Shown one piece after another: positions 1 to 5,368 of a stretch of DNA of 11,333 nucleotides. Source of the DNA: an uncultured Terriglobus sp. (lineage in GTDB: Bacteria; Acidobacteriota; Terriglobia; Terriglobales; Acidobacteriaceae); NCBI GenBank assembly GCA_937871605.1, contig CALMRM010000311.1:1-11333 (forward strand), read 5' to 3'. The position numbers were made by a program, and so were the translations under genes. A model generated the notes under the pieces. The model was given only the letters and a program-made list of their open reading frames with translations. It was not told the origin of the DNA and ran no database searches. Positions within the stretch are counted from its first letter, which is position 1, and each line of letters begins with the position of its first letter.

Positions 1-220
1 GATCAAATCCGAAGCAGCCGTCAATTTCACCGCGGAACCCGAAACGGAAAGCGGAAGCCGCCTCCCCCAACGTCAACGTACCAACAAGGAAGGAGCCTGT
101 GAGCGCTCTAGAAGGAGATGTGGCAAGCGGAGGGAAATCGCCGCGCGGCAAGCTTTTGCTATTTGCGGGCAAAATGCGGGCAAGCGATTTGGGAGGGGCG
201 AGCTAAATGCTTGAAATACT
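1..220. other. Left-edge segment, no assignable gene
   Basis: All three forward frames are open at the left edge. They stop at 100-102 (TGA), 204-206 (TAA) and 212-214 (TGA). The conceptual peptides are short, rich in Pro, Arg and Lys, and show no motif that I recognise. Any of them could be the basic tail of a gene entering from outside, and none can be preferred. Near 164-183 there is a short direct repeat (TGCGGGCAA twice), and GCCGCGCGGC is a small palindrome. The segment also serves as the 3' flank of the minus-strand tRNA, but I see no clear terminator there. Confidence 0.2.
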
Positions 221-296
221 TGGTGGACCTGATCGGGATCGAACCGATGACCTCTTCCATGCCATGGAAGCGCGCTCCCAGCTGCGCCACAGGCCC
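221..296 (-). tRNA. tRNA-Ala (anticodon GGC)
   Basis: The reverse complement folds as a complete 76-nt cloverleaf. The acceptor stem is GGGCCTG with CAGGTCC, the D stem GCGC/GCGC, the anticodon stem CTTCC/GGAAG around loop ATGGCAT, the variable loop AGGTC, and the T stem ATCGG/CCGAT around TTCGATC. The 3' ACCA is encoded. The anticodon GGC reads alanine codons GCC and GCU. The acceptor stem contains a G3-U70 wobble pair, the established identity element recognised by alanyl-tRNA synthetase, which independently supports the assignment. It stands alone, with no second tRNA beside it. Confidence 0.97.
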
Positions 297-306
297 ACTG
301 TTTCCT

Positions 307-335
307 AGAATACCCGGTTGGGCCGGAGAGGGCAA
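307..335 (-). promoter_or_regulatory. Sigma-70-type promoter of tRNA-Ala
   Basis: On the minus strand a -35 hexamer TTGCCC (330-335) and a -10 hexamer TATTCT (307-312) are separated by exactly 17 bp. Transcription would start near position 300, a few bases before the mature tRNA 5' end at 296, which is usual for a singly transcribed tRNA. The hexamers match the consensus at 4 of 6 and 5 of 6 positions. Confidence 0.6.
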
Positions 336-384
336 TGGGTGGCCCTCCTGTCAGCTCTGGGTGTCACATCGGGAACCGGCGCTG

Positions 385-413
385 GGAACAAAGGAGCATG
401 GTTCCGGTGTCTA
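385..413 (+). promoter_or_regulatory. Possible ECF-type promoter of the sigma factor gene
   Basis: GGAACAA (385-391) is followed after 16 bp by TGTCTA (408-413). A GGAAC -35 element with a GTC- or TCTA-like -10 element about 16 bp downstream is the general form of promoters read by ECF sigma factors, which often control their own operon. The start of transcription would fall near 420, leaving a leader of roughly 110 nt before the ATG at 530. A second GGAACC lies at 372-377. The pattern is short and may be chance. Confidence 0.25.
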
Positions 414-529
414 TGTCTGCAGAGTGAGCGAGAGCACTCGGCATCCCGCCGGCGGGTGAAGAAACTCTGGCAGTGGTGGTGTGATTGCGCGGTTGGGCCT
501 GGAGGCCGTACCGTGTGTGGAGTGGTGGC

Positions 530-1288
530 ATGAGTGGTGCAGCAGTGATGGAACCATTCACAGGAACGATCGGCGGCAGCCTGAGCGAAACGGAGACGTA
601 CGCCGCGACCCGCCCGGCTGTGCCGGCGGAGGAACTGGCGCTGATCGCCGCGCTGCAGGCCGGGTCGGACGACGCCTTTCGCCAGCTTATTGCGCAGTAC
701 AGCGGCCCGCTTTATTCGTTGCTGCTGCGCTCCCTGGCCGATCCCGCGGACGCAGGCGATGTGACCCAGGACGTGTTCATCAAGGTCTTTCGGTCCATTG
801 GTGGCTTCCACGGCGACAGCAGCCTGCGCACCTGGATCTACCGCATTGCGATGCACGAAGCCTCGAACAGCCGCCGCTGGTGGGTGCGGCACAAGAAAGC
901 GGAAGTCACCATCGACGCCGACACCCAAGACGACGACGAGGGTGTGAACTTTTCGTTACGCGAGACGCTGGCCGACCGGCGCGAGTCACCGTTTGAGAAT
1001 GCGCAGCAGGCACAACTGCGGAGCCATGTGGAGGCCGCGCTGCGCGAGGTCCCGGAGGGCTTTCGTACCGTGGTGATCCTGCGCGAGATTGAGGGTATGG
1101 CCTACGACGAAATTGCCGATATCCTCTCCATCCACATGGGCACGGTCAAGAGCAGGTTGCTGCGTGGGCGCGCTGCGCTGCGCGTGGCACTGGGCAAGCG
1201 GCTTCCCGAATTTGCACGGTTTGTGCCTGCCGGATCGGCCCCGGCTGCATCGCGGGGTAGTGCACGGGCGTCCAAGGAGGCACGATGA
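530..1288 (+). CDS. RNA polymerase ECF (RpoE-type) sigma factor
   Basis: This is a 252-residue sigma-70 family factor containing only regions 2 and 4, the defining layout of ECF factors. Residues about 1-42 are an N-terminal extension. Region 2 spans roughly 45-118 and includes DAGDVTQDVFIKVFR (core binding) and SSLRTWIYRIA (-10 recognition). An acidic linker (DTQDDDEG) follows, then region 4 at about 165-222 with the helix-turn-helix YDEIADILSIHMGTVKSRL that reads the -35 element. The ATG at 530 is preferred because GGAG (519-522) lies 7 nt upstream. The in-frame ATG at 548 and TTG at 485 lack an equally good site. The stop overlaps the next start by 4 bp (ATGA), so the two are translationally coupled, as is usual for a sigma/anti-sigma pair. 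The regulon cannot be told from the sequence. Confidence 0.93.
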   Translation: MSGAAVMEPFTGTIGGSLSETETYAATRPAVPAEELALIAALQAGSDDAFRQLIAQYSGPLYSLLLRSLADPADAGDVTQDVFIKVFRSIGGFHGDSSLRTWIYRIAMHEASNSRRWWVRHKKAEVTIDADTQDDDEGVNFSLRETLADRRESPFENAQQAQLRSHVEAALREVPEGFRTVVILREIEGMAYDEIADILSIHMGTVKSRLLRGRAALRVALGKRLPEFARFVPAGSAPAASRGSARASKEAR

Positions 1289-1953
1289 AAGACATGCTGC
1301 ACAGCCTGACATCGGCACTGCGACTCAACCGGGGCCGTTTAGACGAAATGCCCGCGCACATGGAGGAACTGCAAACCGAGCGCGAACTGACCGACAGTGC
1401 CCTGCGTACATGCGCGCCCGTGGAGGCACCGGAGCAACTCGCCCTGCAGATTCGCCTGGCACTGTCGCACGAGCGGGTACGCCGCGAACGCCGCTGGGCA
1501 GGTCGCCTGCAGCACCGCTGGGTCACGTTCCGCGAGAACTCGCTGCAGCCGTTTGCCGTGGAGGCCGCGGTGGCTGGCGTCGCGCTGCTGGCTGTTGTGG
1601 GCGGCGCGTTCCTGTTGGGCGCGGTGGCTCCACAGCAGGCGGTGCAGGCAAGTGACACGCCGCTGGCGGGGTTTTCCGCACCGCACTACCTCTACTCTGT
1701 CGCAGGTGAGCAGCCGGTGGGCAGCTCCACCGATGCGCCGCTGATTGTGGAAGCCAAGGTGGACCGCGCGGGCCGCGTCTACAGCTATCGCGTGGTCTCC
1801 GGTGGGCTGGACGCGACGGCTGATGCCGCGCTGCGCCAGCGCATGCTGACGGGCGTCTTTCAGCCGGCCCGGGTGTTTGGCGAGCCGGTGCGTGGCACGG
1901 TGCTGCTGACGTTTGCGGGATGTCGTGGTGCGCGGCTAGGCAGAAGCCGCTAA
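1285..1953 (+). CDS. Putative anti-sigma factor with TonB C-terminal-like periplasmic domain
   Basis: This 222-residue protein starts inside the sigma gene's stop, with a strong AAGGAGG (1274-1280) 4 nt before its ATG. Residues 1-91 are a charged, presumably cytoplasmic segment ending in a basic stretch (RVRRERR, 65-71). Residues about 93-115 form one transmembrane helix rich in Ala, Val, Leu and Gly. Residues 152-211 resemble the TonB C-terminal domain: VEAKVDRAGRVYSYRVVSGG, an Ala-rich helix, then VFQPARVFGEPV and a final strand VRGTVLLTF. Position and topology point to an anti-sigma factor holding the upstream ECF factor at the membrane. The N-terminus has one Cys and no HxxxCxxC zinc motif, so the inhibitory domain is not of the common ZAS type. 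It could instead be a TonB-like protein unrelated to sigma control, but the 4-bp overlap argues against this. Confidence 0.7.
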   Translation: MKDMLHSLTSALRLNRGRLDEMPAHMEELQTERELTDSALRTCAPVEAPEQLALQIRLALSHERVRRERRWAGRLQHRWVTFRENSLQPFAVEAAVAGVALLAVVGGAFLLGAVAPQQAVQASDTPLAGFSAPHYLYSVAGEQPVGSSTDAPLIVEAKVDRAGRVYSYRVVSGGLDATADAALRQRMLTGVFQPARVFGEPVRGTVLLTFAGCRGARLGRSR

Positions 1954-2002
1954 CAACACGCAGCAGGTTGGTACGCTAGTCGTTGAGGTCCGTCGAACCC
2001 CT

Positions 2003-3874
2003 GTGCGTTCTCTTTCCCGTTTTCTCCTTTTTCTCGCGACGCCGTTGATGCTGTGCGGCATGGTCGCGCTGGCGCAGCAGCCGCGTGGCTCGTCCTCCTC
2101 AGCGCAGTCCAGCGCACCGGTCGAGGAAGGGCAGGGCTCGTCGTCCGTGGTGCCGCGCCGCGGCGTGGAGGCGGGCGGCTCTGCCGTCACGCTGGAGACC
2201 AGTGAAAGCCTGTTTGAGGTGGCCGCCGCGCTGAACGCCTGCGGGTATGACAACGGGCTGGAAGGCTCGTTAGCTGTCCGCACAGAGGTGCGCGCAGAGA
2301 TGACGACGGCGGGCAAAAGACCCGCTGCGGGGTTGGCGCAGGAGGCCCTGTGCGGCTACATCGGCAGCCATCAGCAGGCGGGCGCGCAGAACCTGGCGCA
2401 GTACGTGTCGCTGGCGCTCTTCCTGACGCCGCCGCCGGAACTCGCGCTGTCCATCCCTGAAAGCGAGATGCCGCCGGATTCGCTGCAGGTGGCGGGCGTG
2501 CTGCCGCTGCTTCGCGCGTGGGCGCAGGCCATCGACTTGCACGCCATTTACGTCCACCATCGCGCGGGCATGGAAGCCGCGGTGGCGCAGGTGCACGACA
2601 GCGTCACGCGCATGCTGCTGGAAACCAACGTGTACCTGCAGCAGCCGGTGTCCAGCTACGATGGACGCCGCTTCCTTGTCCTGCTGGAACCCATGCTGAG
2701 CCCGCAGGCAGTGAACTCGCGCATCTATGGCACGGACTACTTCATGGTGACCTCACCTGCGGCCATCAACCCCGCGAATCCACCGCGCGTCTCGCCGGGC
2801 TCGCGGCAAACCGTGTCATCGCGCGCGGGCGGCGTGCAGATGGACCGCATCCGCCACCTGTATCTGCTCTACAACCTGGACCCCATCATCTACGCGCGCG
2901 CAGGTTCGACCAACCGCCTTTTGCCGCTGCTGAAAACGGTCGCGGACGCGCCCATCGACTTTACCTACAAGAGCGACATTGTTGCGCTGACGACAGAGTG
3001 CCTCATCAAGGCGATTGAGGCACGCACCATGGACGTGGGCATTCCGCGCCCCTCGAACAAGACCGTCGGCAAGCAGCGCACGGAGATGGACGGCTACAAC
3101 CAGGCGTTGGCCGACTACGAGCGCAAGGCCGAGGCGGTGCGACGCACGCAGGTGGCGCATGACATGCAATCCGGCTGGGTGCTGACGGAATCGTTCTACA
3201 ACAAGCTTGCGCTGAACGATCGGGACGGCGTCAACATTCGCGAAGCCATCGGCGAGATGGTCTACGGCATGGATGTGCCACACGAAGTTTCGGTGGCGAA
3301 GAAGATCCCGTACTTCAAGCCGGATGATCCGGAACTGGTGACCAGCGGCGGGGCTAGCCGCGCACGTGCGCCGCGCCGCACGTTGAGTGCCATGGATCAA
3401 GCCGAGCTGAAGCTGCAAAAGGGTGACCGCCTGGGCGCGGAAGACCTGGCCGAGAAGGAACTCGCGGCCAACTCTGCTAGCGGCGAGGCGCTCTATGTGC
3501 TGGCCCGTGTGAAGTTGACGCAGGGTGACCCGCAGGCGGCGTTCGACCGCTTCCAGCAGGTGGTCAAGGTGAGCAAGGACGCGCGCACCGTGGGCTGGTC
3601 GCACGTGTACCTGGGCCGGCTGTACGACACGCAGGCCGCGGGTGCGCGGCCCAAGGCTGTGGCCGAGTACAAGGCCGCACTGGATACGCCGGGCGTGCAG
3701 CCCGACGTTCGCTCTGCCGCCGAGGCTGGCATCAAGCAGCCCTTTGCCGCGCCGCGGCGTGCCGTTGCAGCCGGTCAATCTGACGACGCTGAGCCGCTGG
3801 ACCCCACCGGCAAGAAGCAGAAGGAGAGCTACAAGCCGAGCGAAGAGGCTGCGCCAGCCTCGCGCACACGCTAG
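2003..3874 (+). CDS. Secreted tetratricopeptide-repeat protein, function unknown
   Basis: This 623-residue exported protein starts at GTG 2003. That start gives a good signal peptide (basic RSLSR, hydrophobic core, cleavage after ALA at residue 24), whereas the ATG at 2048 would remove most of it. The ribosome site is weak (GAGG at 1985-1988). Residues 27-60 are a Ser/Gly/Gln-rich linker. Residues about 70-430 are a conserved-looking body that includes SSYDGRRFLVLLEPML and DRIRHLYLLYNLDPIIYAR (281-299). Residues about 464-590 are TPR-like helical repeats (QAELKLQKGDRLGAEDLAEK, ALYVLARVKLTQGDPQAAFD, HVYLGRLYDTQ). The tail is LDPTGKKQKESYKPS. I remember this architecture from other Acidobacteria as uncharacterised TPR proteins. 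It lies 49 bp behind the anti-sigma gene and is probably cotranscribed, so it may be a periplasmic sensor or client of that system. No catalytic residues are assignable. Confidence 0.75.
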   Translation: MRSLSRFLLFLATPLMLCGMVALAQQPRGSSSSAQSSAPVEEGQGSSSVVPRRGVEAGGSAVTLETSESLFEVAAALNACGYDNGLEGSLAVRTEVRAEMTTAGKRPAAGLAQEALCGYIGSHQQAGAQNLAQYVSLALFLTPPPELALSIPESEMPPDSLQVAGVLPLLRAWAQAIDLHAIYVHHRAGMEAAVAQVHDSVTRMLLETNVYLQQPVSSYDGRRFLVLLEPMLSPQAVNSRIYGTDYFMVTSPAAINPANPPRVSPGSRQTVSSRAGGVQMDRIRHLYLLYNLDPIIYARAGSTNRLLPLLKTVADAPIDFTYKSDIVALTTECLIKAIEARTMDVGIPRPSNKTVGKQRTEMDGYNQALADYERKAEAVRRTQVAHDMQSGWVLTESFYNKLALNDRDGVNIREAIGEMVYGMDVPHEVSVAKKIPYFKPDDPELVTSGGASRARAPRRTLSAMDQAELKLQKGDRLGAEDLAEKELAANSASGEALYVLARVKLTQGDPQAAFDRFQQVVKVSKDARTVGWSHVYLGRLYDTQAAGARPKAVAEYKAALDTPGVQPDVRSAAEAGIKQPFAAPRRAVAAGQSDDAEPLDPTGKKQKESYKPSEEAAPASRTR

Positions 3875-3912
3875 GTACTCACGCCCTGGGCAATCTCTGA
3901 CCGCTTGCGATT

Positions 3913-3943
3913 TGTCATCCCGTAGCGAAGCGGAGGGATCTGC
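3913..3943. repeat. Short dispersed-type repeat (ATCCC...GGGAT)
   Basis: TGTCATCCCGTAGCGAAGCG followed by GAGGGATCTGC matches a short intergenic sequence that I recall as frequent in acidobacterial genomes (variants of 'GTCAT-CC-GAGCGAAGC-GAGGATCTGC'). ATCCC (3917-3921) and GGGAT (3935-3939) form a small inverted pair. Only one copy is present here, so its repeat status rests on memory. Confidence 0.4.
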
Positions 3944-3998
3944 ATGTGTGTTCCACTTGCATGTCTTCGTCACGCGACGCACGCGGCCCGGGGCGGGT

Positions 3999-4227
3999 GC
4001 GGGCTGAAGGCCCGCGTTGTAAAAGCCTGGGCCGCAGGCCAGGTAGCCGGGTGCAGAAGCCTGCGAGCTGAAGGCCCGCGTTATTGCGCAGCACCTCTCA
4101 CTTGGTTGCTTTAGCGGGCTATGGCGTGCTGGCGCACGCATAGCGCGGGCCTTCAGCCCGCCTCCCGCTGAGTTACGCGGACCTGGGGCGCTGCCCCAGG
4201 CTTTTACAACACGGGCCTACAGCCCGT
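3999..4227. repeat. Composite inverted repeat: two diverged copies of a two-hairpin element
   Basis: Copy A reads forward. GCGGGC-tgaag-GCCCGC (3999-4015) is followed by GTTGTAAAAG (4016-4025), a hairpin CCTGG...CCAGG (4026-4043), about 20 nt of poorly conserved sequence, and GCTGAAGGCCCGCG (4067-4080). Copy B is the same in reverse: CGCGGGCCTTCAGC (4144-4157), spacer, the perfect hairpin CCTGGGGC-gct-GCCCCAGG (4182-4200), CTTTTACAAC (4201-4210, exact complement of the linker in A), and ACGGGC-ctaca-GCCCGT (4211-4227). The arms are symmetric about position 4113. A further small hairpin sits near the centre (GCGTGC 4124-4129, GCACGC 4134-4139). With the repeat at 3913, this accounts for most of the gap between the TPR gene and murQ. 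Confidence 0.85.
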
Positions 4228-4312
4228 ATGGCTTTGATATACAGCCCACCATCCGGTGAGCACTGACATACCGATGAGAGCCCGTCAGGCCCATGGTGAG
4301 AGACTGACAGGC

Positions 4313-4456
4313 ATGAACCTGGCCCACCTGCTCACCGAAAGCCGCAATCCCGCCTCCAGCCGCATCGACGCCGTGTCCACCGAGGAGATGCTGCGCATCG
4401 TCAACGACGAGGACGCCACCGTGGCGGAGCGCGTGCGCGATGGACGCCATCTATGA
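4313..4456 (+). pseudogene. murQ: murQ 5' fragment, out of frame with the rest
   Basis: From the ATG at 4313 this frame encodes a clear MurQ N-terminus: MNLAHLLTESRNPASSRIDA, then VSTEEMLRIVNDEDATV. It parallels the E. coli start with its TEGSNTAS, VSTLEM and IINDED motifs. After VAERVR (about residue 42) the frame runs into five unrelated residues and a TGA at 4454-4456. The rest of MurQ continues in another frame from about 4440. In E. coli about 14 residues separate the conserved TV from the ID of the next helix. Here only 16 nt do, which implies that about 26 bp were lost. A longer in-frame start at GTG 4256 or ATG 4274 would add residues that MurQ does not need. Confidence 0.75.
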
Positions 4457-5186
4457 GCGGGTTGCGCAGGGCGGCAGGTTGTTCTACACCGGCGCGGGCA
4501 CCAGTGGGCGGCTGGGCGTGCTGGATGCCAGCGAATGCCCGCCGACGTATGGCGTGTCGCGCGACCTGGTGCAGGGCTTTATCGCAGGCGGCGATGGGGC
4601 GCTGCGCGTCTCTGCCGAGGGCGCGGAGGACAGCCGCGAGTTGGGCTCCCAGGACCTGCTGGCGAACGGCTTCAATCAGTCGCCCGGGCTGGACGTGCTG
4701 GTGGGGATCGCCGCCAGCGGCCGTACCCCGTACGTGCTGGGCGCACTGGAAACAGCGCACACGCTGGGCTGCCTGACGGTCGGTCTGTCGTGCGTGCCCG
4801 GTTCGCCGATAGAGCGGGCGGCAGACATTGCAATCACACCCGCGACCGGGGCAGAAGTCATCACCGGCAGCACCCGCATGAAAGCGGGTACCGCGACCAA
4901 GCTGGTGCTGAACATGATCTCCACCGGGCTCATGATCAAGCTGGGCCACGTGTACGGCAACCTGATGACTAACGTGCAGACCACCAACGAAAAGCTGGTG
5001 GATCGCGCGGAACGCATCATTGCCACGGCGACCGGGGTTGCGCCGGAGCGGGCGGCGGAACTGCTGCGTGAGGGTGGCAGCGTGCGCACGGCCATTGTGA
5101 TGGGCATGCGGCAGATGTCGCGGGAACAGGCTGAAGCGGCGCTCAGGGAGGCAGGCGGCGTGTTGCGAAAGGCGCTGGGCGAGTAG
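4440..5186 (+). CDS. murQ: N-acetylmuramic acid 6-phosphate etherase, main SIS-domain part (split gene)
   Basis: This frame encodes 248 residues covering nearly all of the MurQ SIS (sugar isomerase) domain. MurQ cleaves the lactyl ether of MurNAc-6-phosphate to give GlcNAc-6-phosphate and D-lactate in cell-wall recycling, in the cytoplasm. Visible hallmarks are GAGTSGRLGVLDASECPPTYG at 18-38 with Glu32 (equivalent to E. coli catalytic Glu83), EGAEDSRE at 60-67 with Glu63 (equivalent to Glu114), GIAASGRTPYV at 89-99, ITGSTRMKAGTATKLVLNM at 141-159, and the C-terminal helical tail. The first ~50 residues of normal MurQ are missing and partly encoded in another frame just upstream (4313-4456). 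The ATG at 4440 has GGAG (4426-4429) 10 nt upstream, so a shortened protein could be made by coupled re-initiation. Activity is doubtful because the missing helix belongs to the conserved fold. Confidence 0.85.
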   Translation: MDAIYERVAQGGRLFYTGAGTSGRLGVLDASECPPTYGVSRDLVQGFIAGGDGALRVSAEGAEDSRELGSQDLLANGFNQSPGLDVLVGIAASGRTPYVLGALETAHTLGCLTVGLSCVPGSPIERAADIAITPATGAEVITGSTRMKAGTATKLVLNMISTGLMIKLGHVYGNLMTNVQTTNEKLVDRAERIIATATGVAPERAAELLREGGSVRTAIVMGMRQMSREQAEAALREAGGVLRKALGE

Positions 5187-5200
5187 GGACGCAAGTTGGT

Positions 5201-5271
5201 GCCCACATCTCGCTTCTGAGATGTGGGCGTGTGTGGAGTCGCCGGAACCCACATCTGCTTCGCAGATATGG
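5201..5271. repeat. Two tandem hairpins of a CCACATCT-type intergenic repeat
   Basis: GCCCACATCTC (5201-5211) and GAGATGTGGGC (5218-5228) form a perfect 11-bp stem with a 6-nt loop. A second related hairpin follows, CCACATCTGC (5249-5258) with GCAGATATGG (5262-5271): 10 bp with one mismatch and a 3-nt loop. Both start from the same CCACATCT core, so they are direct repeats as well as hairpins. They lie just after murQ. Neither is followed by a T-run, so a classical intrinsic terminator is unlikely, although the RNA hairpins could stabilise a 3' end. Confidence 0.75.
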
Positions 5272-5352
5272 AGCACCCGAGACGCGGGCATCGGCGGCGT
5301 GTCGCGGCACGCGCTGGGCGACTAGCAATGGCCAACTGTTTTCGCGGACTTT

Positions 5353-5358
5353 TATAAT
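5353..5358 (+). promoter_or_regulatory. Perfect -10 box (TATAAT) for the beta-propeller lipoprotein gene
   Basis: TATAAT at 5353-5358 lies only 10 bp before the ATG at 5369. Transcription would start near 5365, leaving about 4 nt of leader, and no Shine-Dalgarno sequence is present before the ATG. No convincing -35 hexamer is visible at 16-18 bp spacing (the closest is TGGCCA at 5329-5334). In this GC-rich sequence an exact TATAAT at this spot is suggestive of a leaderless message. Confidence 0.5.
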
Positions 5359-5368
5359 CACTGTCGAC

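Noticed and set aside
106..120. CTCTAGAAGGAGATG resembles the XbaI/ribosome-site segment of expression vectors.
   Set aside because: The flanks are ordinary high-GC chromosomal sequence leading to a native tRNA gene; the match is short and lacks the rest of the vector segment.
221..296. tRNA-Ala as an integration site for a mobile element.
   Set aside because: No integrase gene and no duplicated tRNA 3' end is visible in the window.
445..456. 12-bp palindrome CCCGCCGGCGGG upstream of the sigma gene.
   Set aside because: Pure G/C palindromes are frequent by chance in this composition, and there is no second copy or recognisable operator.
118..459. 113-codon plus-strand open frame.
   Set aside because: It runs across the tRNA-Ala gene and its promoter in antisense and has no family resemblance.
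2048..2060. Possible lipobox (LMLC) in the TPR protein signal peptide.
   Set aside because: Leu directly before Cys does not fit a lipobox, and a good signal peptidase I site (ALA-QQ) follows.
2816..4141. 441-codon minus-strand open frame.
   Set aside because: It is antisense to the TPR gene and extends through the intergenic repeats; its Arg/His/Val-rich composition is typical of a shadow frame in high-GC DNA.
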